A stretch of 64,000 nucleotides of DNA, taken from positions 37,960,195-38,024,194 of the forward strand of contig CM055110.1 in assembly GCA_029204225.1 (NCBI GenBank), in the 5' to 3' direction. The notes under the pieces were generated by a model that was given only the letters and a program-made list of their open reading frames with translations, had not been told where the DNA came from and did no database searches. Positions 1 to 10,573 of the stretch are shown here, piece by piece. Every line of letters starts with the position of its first letter. Positions within the stretch are counted from its first letter, which is position 1. The translations under genes and the position numbers were made by a program. This DNA comes from Diphasiastrum complanatum. Lineage: Eukaryota; Streptophyta; Lycopodiopsida; Lycopodiales; Lycopodiaceae.

Positions 1-27
1 AGAGGTATTTTTGTTGGATATAGTGAG

Positions 28-1005
28 GTGAGTAAAGCCTACAAGGTTTACATTCCTTCTACTAACAAAGTGATTGTTGGTAGAGATGTCATTTTTTATG
101 AGGGAAACATTCCAAAGGTGTCTTCAAGCATGATTGATGGTAAAGTAGATGGATCTAACATTCTTGATGTTGATGAGAAGGATCCTACTTTGGATGGTGG
201 TGATGATGGACCTTCATCAAGTCAAAAGCCAAGGAGAACATCAAGAGAAAGACAAGTACCTTCAAGGCTCACATATGATCAAAAGGGTAAGCAAGTAGTT
301 TCTGGAAATTATGTTGCTTTCCTAACCTCTTTGGATGAGCCTACAAGTGTAGATCAAGCAAGGATAGAAGAGGAGTGGATCCAACCAATGGATCTTGAGT
401 ACCGATCTCTTATGAAGAGTGGAACATCTTTTGGAGGATCTTCTTGTGTACATGGAGCTATGCAAGTGGATGGATGTTATCTTACTGTAAAATCAGGTAA
501 TGGATCTGGAAAACAAATTTTGTTCAATGACTTTGATGGTCAAGTTGAAGATCAGGAGGTTGATTTCAAAGGGCTTCAACTAGTCAAAAGGGAAGTTGGC
601 AATTTGGAGCTAGTCAATAGCATCAAAGGAGAGGTAATTGGCAAAGGTGTTATGGATCTATTTTTACAGCATATTGAAGACTCAAGTAAGGTCAAAGGAG
701 CAGCAAGGAAGTGTTGTTCAAGTTTACTTTGCTTGTTCTATCTCATGTTTCAGCAGTTTCATGTGGATGTGTGCAAATTGTCAAGATATGGTAAAACTAG
801 CTACATTGGTGAGCATTGTTTTGATGTTGGATTTGTACTAGCATTCTTGGCTGATTTTGCTAATGTAAATGAAGCTATTGGAGGCTCATTATGTCACTCA
901 TTCATGGCCAAGTCATCAAGTGATGATGGCATCTTATGGCAAGATGAAGATGGAGGCTCATTCATGGAGTATCATGGTGGATACAAGGCAACAAAGGACA
1001 AATAA
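28..1005 (+). pseudogene. Copia polyprotein fragment fused to unrelated open frame
   Basis: The first ~140 codons are typical of the linker between Copia integrase and reverse transcriptase: a GYSEVSKAYKVY block, then IESRDVIF-like residues (VGRDVIFYEG), an acidic linker, an RRTSRERQVPSRLTY segment and the start of the RT region (EEEWIQPMDLEYRSLMKSGT). The RT core that should follow is missing. From about nucleotide 425 the frame runs on for another ~185 codons with no Copia motif I can recognise. The fragment enters from the left edge, so its 5' part is outside the window. The long open tail may be chance or a fusion; I assign no function to it. Confidence 0.6.
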
Positions 1006-1009
1006 TCAT

Positions 1010-2410
1010 GAGAAAAGTGCATTTTTTGGGGGTCTTTTTGCAAAATTTTAAGATTTTCTGGGAACAAACCCTCGCAGACTGGTATGCACTTGTATCTCAG
1101 TCAGATTCACCTGCTCACCAAGCTGCGAGAGTTACTTTTCCAGAAGAATTCAAAAAATCATGGAAAAAGTGCCTTTTTTGTGGTTTTTTAGCAAAATTTT
1201 AAGCTTTTCTGGGAACAAACCCTCGCAGACTGGCATGCACTTGTATCTCATCCAGATTCACCTGTAAGAGTTTTTGGGAACAAACCCTTGCAGACTGGTA
1301 TGCACTTGTATCTCAGTCAGATTCACCTGCTCACCAAGCTGTGAGAGTTACTTCCTAAGGAAACTCAAAAAATCTTGAAAAAAGTGCATTTTTTTGTGGT
1401 TTTTTTTTGCAAAATTTTAATATTTTCTAGGAACAAACCCTTGCAGACTAGCATGCGCTTGGATCTCAGTTAGATTCAGCTTCTCACCAAGCTGCAAGAG
1501 TTACTTCCCTAGGAAACACAAAAAATATTGAAAAAAATGCATTTTTTTGGGGTTTTTTTGCAAAATTTTAAGACTTTCTGGGAACAAACCTTCGCAGATT
1601 GGTATGCACTTGTATCTCAGTTAGATCCACCTGCTCACCATGCTGCAAGAGTTACTTTCCAAGGAAACTCAAAAAATCTTTGAAAAAAAATGTATTTTTT
1701 TGGGGTTTTTTTTGCAAAATTTTAAGATTTTCTGGGAAAAAACCCTTGTAAATTGGTATGCACTTGTATCTCAGTTAGATTCACCTGCTCACCAAGCTGT
1801 GAGAGTTACTTTCCTAGGTAACTCAAAAATTCTTGAAAAAAATGCATTTTGTTTTTGGTTTTTTGGCAAAATTTGAAGATTTTCTGGAAACAAACCCTTG
1901 CAGACTAGTATGCACTTGTATCTCAGTCAGATTCACCTGCTCACCAAGCTGTGGGAGTTACTTTCGTAGGAAACTCAAAAACTCAAAAAAACTATATTTT
2001 TTTGTGGTTTTTTGGCCAAGTTTTGAGATTTTCTAGGAACTAATCTTCGCAGGCTGGTATGTGCTTGTATCTGAGTCAGATCCACTTGCTTACCAAGTTA
2101 CGAGAGTGACTTCCCAAAAAAACTCAAAAATTTGTTGTCTGAGAAAGTTCTAGGCCATTTTTTTGCTCTTGAGAACCTTCACAGGGGCACTTTTTTTGGG
2201 ATCTAACTCTCGCAGACTTCTCTGTGTCCTTGTCTCAGTGAGATGGAACTTCAGAGAGCTCTGTGAAGGTTCGTTTTGAGTTTTCAGATTTTTGTTTATT
2301 TTTACAAGGGATTTTTGAATTTTTATGGGTTTTTCTCTATTTTTTCAAAATCTATTGGGAAGTAACCTTCACAGGCTTCTATGCAGGTTTGGGACAATAC
2401 CCTGGAGCTG
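1010..2410. repeat. ~150-bp tandem repeat array, decaying to the right
   Basis: A unit containing a T-rich stretch, GCAAAATTTTAAGATTTTCT, then GGGAACAAACCC and CTTGTATCTCAGTCAGATTC recurs. The GGGAACAAACC landmark falls near 1060, 1210, 1276, 1431, 1580, 1734, 1885 and 2034, so the period is 149-155 bp with one short unit. Two strongly diverged units follow near 2190 and 2354. Short open frames here are translations of the repeat, not genes. Confidence 0.85.
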
Positions 2411-2419
2411 CTGCCAGTC

Positions 2420-3739
<1,320 letters not shown>

Positions 3740-3740
<1 letters not shown>

Positions 3741-4190
3741 GACATGTTTGATTAGTTTCATAATTTGAGTGCCCTAAGCACTTTATTGACAAGAACAAAG
3801 GTTTTCAAGGCTTGATTATTATCAGAATAACAATGTGCCAATCTATATAAGTATCTCTGGCTCTTGCCGAGTGCAAGGATCTTTTTGCTCCTATTGATAA
3901 TTTTGCATTAATCAGACTCAAACTCCACCTTGACCTAAATCTGTAATTCCATTTACTGGTAACAAATTCATAGAGAGTTTAGGAACATACAATACTTTTG
4001 ACAATAGTTTGAACTGATCATATTGGAATCTTAATCTTACAATACCTTCACCTTCGATAGTGTGAGTGCTATCATCACCGAGATAAACATATTTCTTTGT
4101 GTTGTAATATGTATAGGAGTGAAAGATCTCATGATGATTGGTTATATGTGTTGGGTGCTCCAGAATCCAGAAACCAAGAATCATCCAAAA
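3740..4190 (-). pseudogene. Copia protease / pre-integrase remnant, copy 1
   Basis: Read on the minus strand, the segment 4184-3918 contains a WILEHPTHITNH block, then a GDDSTHTIEGEGIV block and KVLYVPKLSMNLLPV. These are the regions just after the Copia protease active site and into the pre-integrase domain. The DSG active-site triplet is degraded. The plus-strand sequence 3837-4080 resembles 4662-4915, so this is one of two diverged copies of the same Copia segment lying side by side. Confidence 0.6.
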
Positions 4191-4610
4191 TTGCCTTTTG
4201 GTCTTTGACCATAAATTAGCATGCTCGTAGATTTTGATGAGATTTTTTACACTAGGTGCAAAAAAATCTATAAGGATTTCAAATCTATCGGTAGATTTGA
4301 GATAGGATCACCAAATCTAATGTTTTGATCTAAGTTTTAGGTGGAAAAAAATTGGTTTTGCAGGTCTATTCAGAGATCAAAATGTGGAGAGAAGGATAGA
4401 TCTTGTGTTGCTTGTAGGGGTCAAAATTCTCAATTTGTGTGTAGCGTATGATTGTATGAAGCTCAAATTGATTCTAGTCAAGCTTTCTTTATGGGGTCAA
4501 GTTGGGATCCCATTGAGTTTCTAGAACAGAGATATCTAGATAATCAACATAAAGTACTAAGGACTGTCTAAACATGTTTAATACAGATGTATGAATCAAC
4601 TGACCTAACC
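4190..4610. other. No gene seen between two Copia remnants
   Basis: AT-rich sequence with no recognised domain. It may be decayed Copia internal sequence linking the two minus-strand copies, but nothing shows this directly. Confidence 0.35.
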
Positions 4611-4614
4611 TATA

Positions 4615-5585
4615 GTGCCAAAGTAATGCTTTTTTAACTAGATAAGTTACAATAAAAATGAATCAATCTATATAAGTATCTAAGTATCTTTATGAGTGCA
4701 AGGACCTTATTCGTCCTATCGACAATTTGACATTAATCAGATTCAGATTCTACCCTATGACCTAAATCAATAATTTCGCTTACTGATAATAGATTTGTCG
4801 ATAGTTTAGGTACATACAACATATTCGATAGTACTTGAAATTGATAATGTTAGAGCTTTTATTAGATAGTGCCTTCACCTTTGATAGGATTTGTACCATC
4901 ATCGCCAAATTGAATGAACAACTTTGTACTATAAGGCATATAGAAATGGAAATGTTCACAATGGCTGGTCATATGTTGAGTGGCTCCAGAATCAAGAAAC
5001 CAAACATTATCGACTTGCGCTTTTTGATCTCTGATCATAAATGCTCCTTCATCCATGTTTTGAGTTGAAATTTGAAATATAACTACAACTTTATTCACCT
5101 GTTAATATGACTGCTTGTTGTTGGAGTTATTCGATTTCAATATACTACAAACTTGAATCTCATAATTAGTGCATTTGTTGATTGTCTTTTAATAACAACA
5201 TAGCAATAACTCTTGAGAGAATTAAATCTAAATGTGTCATTATGATCATCACCTAGTTTTCGTATGTAGGTGTTAAACTTGAAAGCAATGTCATGACTGT
5301 GTCTTGATTGTTGATAGATGAACCGACAGTTGCCATCTGCTGCAAGAGATTTTTAAACTAGTTAACATGACTATGGGGTGAATCACAATTAGACATCTTG
5401 AGTGAGAAGAATTTCTTTTTAAGATGCAACTTCGAAGTCATGTCCCTCACATCATATAGTGCATTCAGGATGTCCCGTACTTCTTTCAAAGTTTGAGCTT
5501 TATATACATGGCCAATCTGGATATCTGATATATTGAGAATGATTAGCGCAAAAGCTTTACCATCCTTTGATTTTCATTTGGAGTT
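4615..5585 (-). pseudogene. Copia family B gag-protease remnant, copy 2
   Basis: Minus-strand translation from 5585 gives a UBN2-type gag segment (KDGKAFALIILNISDIQIGH, then RDILNALYDVRDMTSKLHLKK, then NLLQQMATVGSSIN, then TLLSSLTPTYEN) with in-frame stops. The protease segment follows at 5098-4862, with active-site DSGATQHMTS near 5000 and GDDGTNPIKGEGTI. It is clearly the same family as the gag at 18018-18690 on the plus strand. Its 5' end is fused to a family A reverse transcriptase fragment at about 5587, where family A integrity is lost exactly after ATGCAAG. Confidence 0.75.
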
Positions 5586-5586
5586 G

Positions 5587-6155
5587 CTTGCATAAATTGA
5601 TTCAATTTGTGTACACAAAAACTTAAATCGGGCCTAGTAATGGTAAGCCAAATCAAGGAGCCTACAAGACTCCTAAAAAGTGTGATGTCCTCGAAGGATC
5701 TTTCATCACCTTCGTTAGGATCTTTTTTAATTTGCTCCATTGGAGTATCTATGCTCTTAGAATTTTCCATATGGAATTTTTTCAACATAGAGTGAGCATA
5801 TCTAGATTGACATATAAAGACATGATTTTCATAAAAATCAATTTCTAGGCCTAGGATGTAATGTATCTCTCCTAGATCTTGCATTTTAAACTCACATCCA
5901 AGTGCTAGCTTGGTTTCATCAACTAGCTTGATACAACTTCCACAAAGAATAATGTCATCAACATAAATTAGAAGAATGACAATATTGCTATCAACAAACT
6001 TTAGATACATGGAAGGATCATAGTCACTAAGAGTAAATCCTAGTGAGATAAAAAAAGAATTGAGTCTTGAATACCATGATCTTGTTGCTTGCTTGAGTCC
6101 ATAAAGACTTTTGAAGAGCAAGCACACTTTGGACTCATCCTTGATGAATTGACCT
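5587..6155 (-). pseudogene. Copia family A reverse transcriptase fragment
   Basis: The minus-strand frame covers the second half of a Copia RT: FIKDESKVCLLFKSLYGLKQ, the catalytic LLIYVDDIIL, LGLEIDF and ITRPDLSFCVHKL. It differs from the RT of the full-length element at 9081-15296 at only about nine of ~187 residues. It starts abruptly near 6155 and ends abruptly near 5587, where it runs into a gag of another Copia family. No LTR, gag or integrase of family A is attached, so this is a displaced piece and cannot work on its own. Confidence 0.85.
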
Positions 6156-6322
6156 CCCATTAATCCAGCCACTGGAGATCGACCAATGGAAGTTCCAGAG
6201 CCTAAGACACACATGTACATAATTTAAAAATAAAATTTAAAGATCATACGCAAGCAATTGTAACATCTTTTGTTGTTTTGGTAGATCCGGCTTTGTTTTC
6301 GAATTTAATTTTTCTTCTTTAG

Positions 6323-6436
6323 ATTCTTATCATTTTTTTGTTTTGGGAGGCATTCATAGTTTACAAGCCAGAAATCAATTGTCACAATAGTAGCTTCTTT
6401 CCAAACTGTTCTCTAAGCTAGGATCTCAAGCTTAGC
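6323..6436 (+). pseudogene. Putative exon with ParB-like motif
   Basis: A T-rich tract ending in an AG (6321-6322) is followed by a frame reading YHFFVLGGIHSLQARNQLSQ. This resembles the 'vlgGnHrlqArr' core of ParB/sulfiredoxin-like nuclease domains, which in bacteria and phages are often fused to DNA methyltransferases. Two in-frame TAG codons follow. A possible donor (AGC^GTAAAT) ends the exon at 6436. A stretch just upstream (about 6157-6212, DLPLIQPLEIDQWKF) could be an earlier exon. The ParB call rests on one short motif and is tentative; the methyltransferase exons that follow make it more plausible. Confidence 0.4.
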
Positions 6437-6507
6437 GTAAATTTAATTTTTTAATTATTTATTATGTTCATTCTATGCTAGGCATAGTTCATTCTCTCTT
6501 CTTTTAG

Positions 6508-6922
6508 TTTGTTGAAGACAAAAAGAATAAAGTCCTTCTAGAGTAGTTTAAACAACACATTTTAAAAGTGAAGGCAGAGAAAAGAGATAGAGAAAGATTG
6601 GCATGGGGTGAGACCGTTGTCGAGGAGGATTCAACAGAAACATACCTCCCAAAATGTGTCAATGATCAACCATGTTTTTACACTGTGAAAGAAGGAGACA
6701 CTCTTTGCATTGCAGACATCCCCTATGGATTTCAAATGAAAGAATCACTAAATGATAATTCTCCATTTCAATTCACTGAGATCCATAGTGTGATGCAGGG
6801 ATTCCTTGAAAGCACAACTTTTCCTATTTGGAGAGTTGTAATATTTCATTAAGCTGGCAGTCGGCTTCAGTGCAAAAAGCTCTTTTGACTTTTTGCAATG
6901 CTGGAATTGAAAATGCTGTTTG
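6508..6922 (+). pseudogene. DNA methyltransferase exon with DIPYG motif IV
   Basis: The exon follows a clear acceptor (cttcttttag, ending 6507) and ends at a donor (TG^GTACGT, 6922/6923). The frame reads FVEDKKNKVLLE, an in-frame TAG where Gln is expected (6544), a basic helix, then CIADIPYGFQM at about 6712-6744. DIPYG fits the catalytic D-P-P-Y motif IV of amino-methyltransferases (N6-adenine or N4-cytosine). It continues FTEIHSVMQGFLEST and FPIWRVVIFH, then a one-base frameshift near 6850 leads into WQSASVQKALLTFCNAGIEN and AVW. I first thought of LysM (YTVKEGDTL) and dropped it, because the downstream motifs match a methyltransferase. Confidence 0.65.
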
Positions 6923-7024
6923 GTACGTTTTCAACTTTGTTAAAACTTAATTTTATTTGTTTTATATGTTCTATGCTTAGCATAGATCATTGTTTAAAAT
7001 AATAATTTACTTTTCCTTTTGTAG

Positions 7025-7318
7025 GTACAAGCCCAATGTTCGCAATGCTGGTGGTGCACGACTGTGCAATGAGATTGAATACATAACAATTGGTTATTAC
7101 TCATTGGATGGCAAACGATCTATGCTGCATTACAACACCACCAGCTTGATTAGCTTTGGGATTTGTTCCAATTTCCAACAGTCACAAAAAAACTGAAAAA
7201 TCTGATGACAGGTTCCATGGCTTGTCCTTATCAAAAGCCACAACAATCAATTAATCATATTATTGAAAAAAAATTTATCCAGCAAATTGGGTGTTAGATT
7301 TTTCTTCTACACCAATCC
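7025..7318 (+). pseudogene. DNA methyltransferase exon with target region, motif X and motif I
   Basis: After the acceptor ccttttgtag the split Trp codon is completed (TG|G) and the frame reads YKPNVRNAGGARLCNEIEYI, then TIGYYSLDGKRSMLHYN. This is the W(Y/H)KPN...NxxEYI(x)xGY block of beta-type methyltransferases. After a shift at about 7170 it reads PTVTKKLKNLMTG and CPYQKPQQSINHIIEK, which matches the QKP/motif X helix. After a second shift it reads PANWVLDFSSTP, a degraded FxGxG motif I. The order IV, target region, X, I defines the beta class. The sequence stops matching just after motif I, where the Penelope-like fragment begins. The gene is dead: three frameshifts plus stops. Confidence 0.65.
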
Positions 7319-8420
7319 AATATCAATGAAGTAGCAATAGAACTCTACCAAGGATGGTTTAAGCTGGTTAAAATGCTACCCACGTATCAGAACTTCGATC
7401 ATGAAAGTATTATGGAACATGCCCGTTTATGTAAGAGTACTATAACTGATTTCTTAAAAAAAACCAGATGGCTACATGGCAAAAGTATAACAAAGAACAA
7501 ATTAAAAAGTGCCCTTGATGAGCGTAATTGGATTATGACCAACCTCTCTACTGTCCAGTCCAGACTTTGCGCCTTTTCTTGATGAAGGGATCAATACTTT
7601 AGATAATGCTATGATAATGATCAAACATACATTTTCTAATAAGATACCTGACTACCTTTTAGGTAAAGAGAAATTACCTTTTTTGCTCTATTCTTTTAAA
7701 GCAAATAAAAATGCTTTCAGATGGATTACAAACGCACATGATTGCCACTTTTCAAAGGTGGCCACATTTTTTTTTGGAGCTCTTGGTATTCTGACTCCGC
7801 TCCTTATGGAGGGAATAGGCCTTAAGGCACAGTCATACCGGAGCTTTCTAAATGTGGATACCAACCTATTTTGGCAGTGCAACTCATCCACTGAATTCTA
7901 CCTTAACGTGACAAAATCACATCTATGTGGTTTGCTAACATCTCGAAATGTTATGAAAACATTTTTCTAAACGGTCCTGACGGACTAAAAATAGTTATAC
8001 GGAAAATGATTTGGTATGCATTCAAATTTTGTAATAACAAAAACCTTGTATATAAATGGAAACCAAACTTGGGAGAATTTAAATGGAAATGGTTAAGTAA
8101 ACCAGCTGATAAATGGACTTATATTGACAAAGAAGTATTATGCCACTAGAATGACTTATTGATTGATAGCTGCATAGTGAGATTAGGTAACAGGACATGG
8201 AGACAAGTTTGTGGTATTCCCATGGGCTTTGCCTACTCTCCTACTTGGTGTAATTGGTATCTGTCATTTTATGAACTACATTTCATGAAGAGACTTGTCA
8301 AACTTGGTAAAATAAAATACCTTCGTGCTTTTAAGTACACTTTTCGTTATATGGATGATATTTGTTTTATTAACAATTCTGTTGCTCCTTTGTTCTTGGA
8401 CAAGTACTACTTTTGATGCC
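7319..8420 (+). pseudogene. Penelope-like element reverse transcriptase (conifer Dryad-type)
   Basis: Frames across this stretch join into one RT: IELYQGWFKLVKMLPTYQNF; KKTRWLHGKSITKNKL; FLDEGINTLDNAMIMIKHTF; ANISKCYENI (7934-7963, motif A); the WKPNLGEFKWKWLSKP insert; CIVRLGNRTWRQVCGIPMGF (8171-8230, the GIPMG block); and FRYMDDICFINN (8342-8377, catalytic YMDD). GIPMG with SPxWCNxYL and (Y/M)DD is the Penelope pattern, not LTR or LINE. Wording such as RLGNRTWRQ and AFKYTFRYMDDICF recalls the Dryad elements reported from conifers. The motif A aspartate is replaced by Asn (AAC at 7937). At least two frameshifts and a stop at 8147 inactivate it. No GIY-YIG nuclease is seen; the sequence ends at another element. 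Confidence 0.7.
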
Positions 8421-8439
8421 GAGTCCAAAAATTTCTATA

Positions 8440-9080
8440 TCAAGAGTAGGGACATAGAGAACTTCCTCTAGTTTCTTGTCACCCTAATTTGTGTCCAACC
8501 ATAGTACAACCATAGTACACCAGTTCACCATAGTACAACCATAGTACACCAGTTCCATCAACTACATGTTTAGAATCGTCTCCAAGTATAATGAATCTCG
8601 AATAATTGGTCTTCTTATACTCAGAAAATATTTGTTTCGAGGAAACAAAATGTCGGGTGGCTCCCGAATCAAATACTACTTCTCGAATTTTTGAATTTGA
8701 TGAACAACATTCTTAATGGTTAAGTACTCCAAGGGATAAATCCAAGCTGCTGAGTTTCTTGTCATCCTATCTTCTGCTGGTCTGGACCATTCTGCTTTGT
8801 CTTTGACATAATTTGAATCTGAAGGTTCGCTTCGATTCTCCTCCTCCTTGTTCCTGGGATTTTGATAACAATCTACTGCTGCATGACCCCGTTTATGACA
8901 ATGAATGCAATCAATTTTTGGATTTAACCTATACTTGTCTTCTGTATGACCTGATCTTTTGCATTTGTTGCAAATCTTCTTGTCACCAGAATTTTTCTGT
9001 TGTTTTCCTGATTGTTGATCATTTGTCTTGGATTCATTTCCATTCTTTTTAGATGACTCCCTCTTAAACTTAGACTTCTT
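8440..9080 (-). pseudogene. Copia D gag C-terminus and protease (3' half, split by insertion)
   Basis: Read on the minus strand from 9080: a Lys-rich linker, a zinc knuckle CNKCKRSGHTEDKY (last Cys lost), a second knuckle CIHCHKRGHAAVDC (CX2CX4HX4C), a linker, then the protease core VVFDSGATRHFVSS near 8675-8650. Stops and shifts are present. It breaks off at about 8440, next to the Penelope-like fragment. The 5' half of the same gag lies at 15297-16075; the full-length Copia A sits between them and is flanked by the duplicated TTCTT. Confidence 0.7.
9076..9080. repeat. Target site duplication of Copia A (left)
   Basis: TTCTT immediately before the LTR start TGTGAAG; the same five bases follow the right LTR at 15297-15301. 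Confidence 0.9.
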
Positions 9081-9816
9081 TGTGAAGAATTGAAAAAGAT
9101 TATCTATGTTAGATATAGGGGTCTTATGTTTTTTACATCAAGCATCTAGGTGTAGGATGTTGATAGGAATAAATTTGGCATAGATGGCAAATTATGCATT
9201 TCCACTTGTAATGCCACTATTGAGCCAAAATAGAGTAAGAGGCTAAACACATGCCAATTAGCGTGTAGACAAGTGTAAAGTTTTTGTTTGATGAATTCCA
9301 AGAGGTCCAATAGGATTTAGAGGTGGAACCTTGTGAGGTCCAATAGGAAATTGAGGTGTGCTTGAATATAGTCCAATAGAATTAAGAGGTGCATGGATCA
9401 ATGATCCAATAGGATCAAGAGGTGACAAAATATGGTCCAATCATAGTTAAGCATAGTGGTAGCTCGTGGACCTACTAGTATCATTGTACTCCTCATTTTG
9501 AAGCTAATTGATTTGGTGATTTCATGGATTTTGTGAGTTATTGGATTTCTAGCTTTCTCTCTCTACCCGAGAGCTCATGATGCATTTTCTCTCTCTACTC
9601 GAGGAGAGCAGCTTGTTTTTACTTAGATTATTTTTTGAATACTTCCCACATGTGTGAGTGAGAGTTGGAAGTGATTGAATGCATGTAGTAGTGTGTTTTT
9701 GCCATAGGTTCAAGATTGATCTTGAATCTCAATCTAGTCTTGATCTTGGTGCATCTACACACCTTAGGAGATCACAAGTACATATAGTGGACAGTCCACA
9801 CGTGTGAAATTCAGCA
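9081..9816 (+). repeat. 5' LTR of Copia A
   Basis: It begins TGTGAAGAATTG and ends TTCAGCA. It contains five CCAAT boxes spaced 33, 33, 33 and 31 bp (9307-9441), a CT-rich patch at about 9553-9600, and a CACGTG-type palindrome (ccacacgtgtg) close to the 3' end. I saw no canonical TATA box. Confidence 0.92.
9303..9445 (+). promoter_or_regulatory. Five phased CCAAT boxes in a 33-bp repeat (LTR U3)
   Basis: CCAAT occurs at 9307, 9340, 9373, 9406 and 9437 within a degenerate 33-bp unit of the form GGTCCAATAGGATTnAGAGG. The same array is present in the LTRs at 14559-15296 and 55073-55809; in the latter the first box is mutated to CCGAT. CCAAT boxes bind NF-Y in plants; a promoter role here is an inference. 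Confidence 0.55.
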
Positions 9817-9817
9817 T

Positions 9818-9829
9818 TGTATCAGAGCC
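9818..9829 (+). other. Primer binding site of Copia A
   Basis: TGTATCAGAGCC starts two bases after the 5' LTR. It matches the usual plant Copia site TGGTATCAGAGCC (complementary to initiator tRNA-Met) except for a missing G. Confidence 0.75.
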
Positions 9830-10573
9830 TACCTAAGGTTACCATGCATTTTGATCCATCTAAGTAAAAAAAATTTCATCAATCTTGAGCTAGAAGTTGT
9901 CAAGGCCCATTTTCCTAGCTATCTTGTTGAATCTTGGATCAAAAGAGATCAAAAGGACATTGATTGGGTCTGACCTGGTACTGTACGGAATCAGGTGCTC
10001 AGACAATTGTGAGGAACATCCAATTTCAGTTTGGAAGTTCTCTCTCATGTTTGATCCATTTATCTTGCTTGATAGCTTGTTTTGAAGCTATTTTTGTCTA
10101 GTTTCTGTTGCAATCAGTTTCATTCCATTTGGTTGAGCCAATCAAAAGTTATAAGCTTTTGAAGAGGGTTAGGTAGGGCCCTAGACCTGGGTGGACACAT
10201 TTGGTTTGGTCAAGAGATTGCTTGGTTGATCCAAAATCACAGTTGTATGCTTGCCAATCTCATCTATATGTGATCTAGGCACTATTTTGAGATCTTAGCC
10301 ATTTTGTTTCGTGCAATATCATTGTATTTGAGTCAAATTTGGTTTCTTAGTGTATTTCACACATGCTAAGAATGTTAGATCCTAACTTTGCCTATACTCC
10401 ATCATTTGATGTGAAATAGATTTTGTTTTAGAGAGATTTGTGTAGCAAGTGAGAATCAATTCACAAATAGTTGCAAGATCTTTCATAGGAGGAGATAGTA
10501 CTCAATTATTGGATCCTATTGAAAGTGTGTAACAACATTTATTGTTCATCACTTTTATTTATCTCCACTTTAC
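9830..10573 (+). other. Untranslated leader of Copia A
   Basis: Sequence between the primer site and the gag start. It has no long frame and no recognised structure. Confidence 0.6.

Noticed and set aside
6667-6710. LysM-like motif (YTVKEGDTLCIA)
   Set aside because: It resembles the start of a LysM domain, but the sequence that follows (DIPYG, YKPN, QKP, NWVLDF) is a methyltransferase and there is no LysM core.
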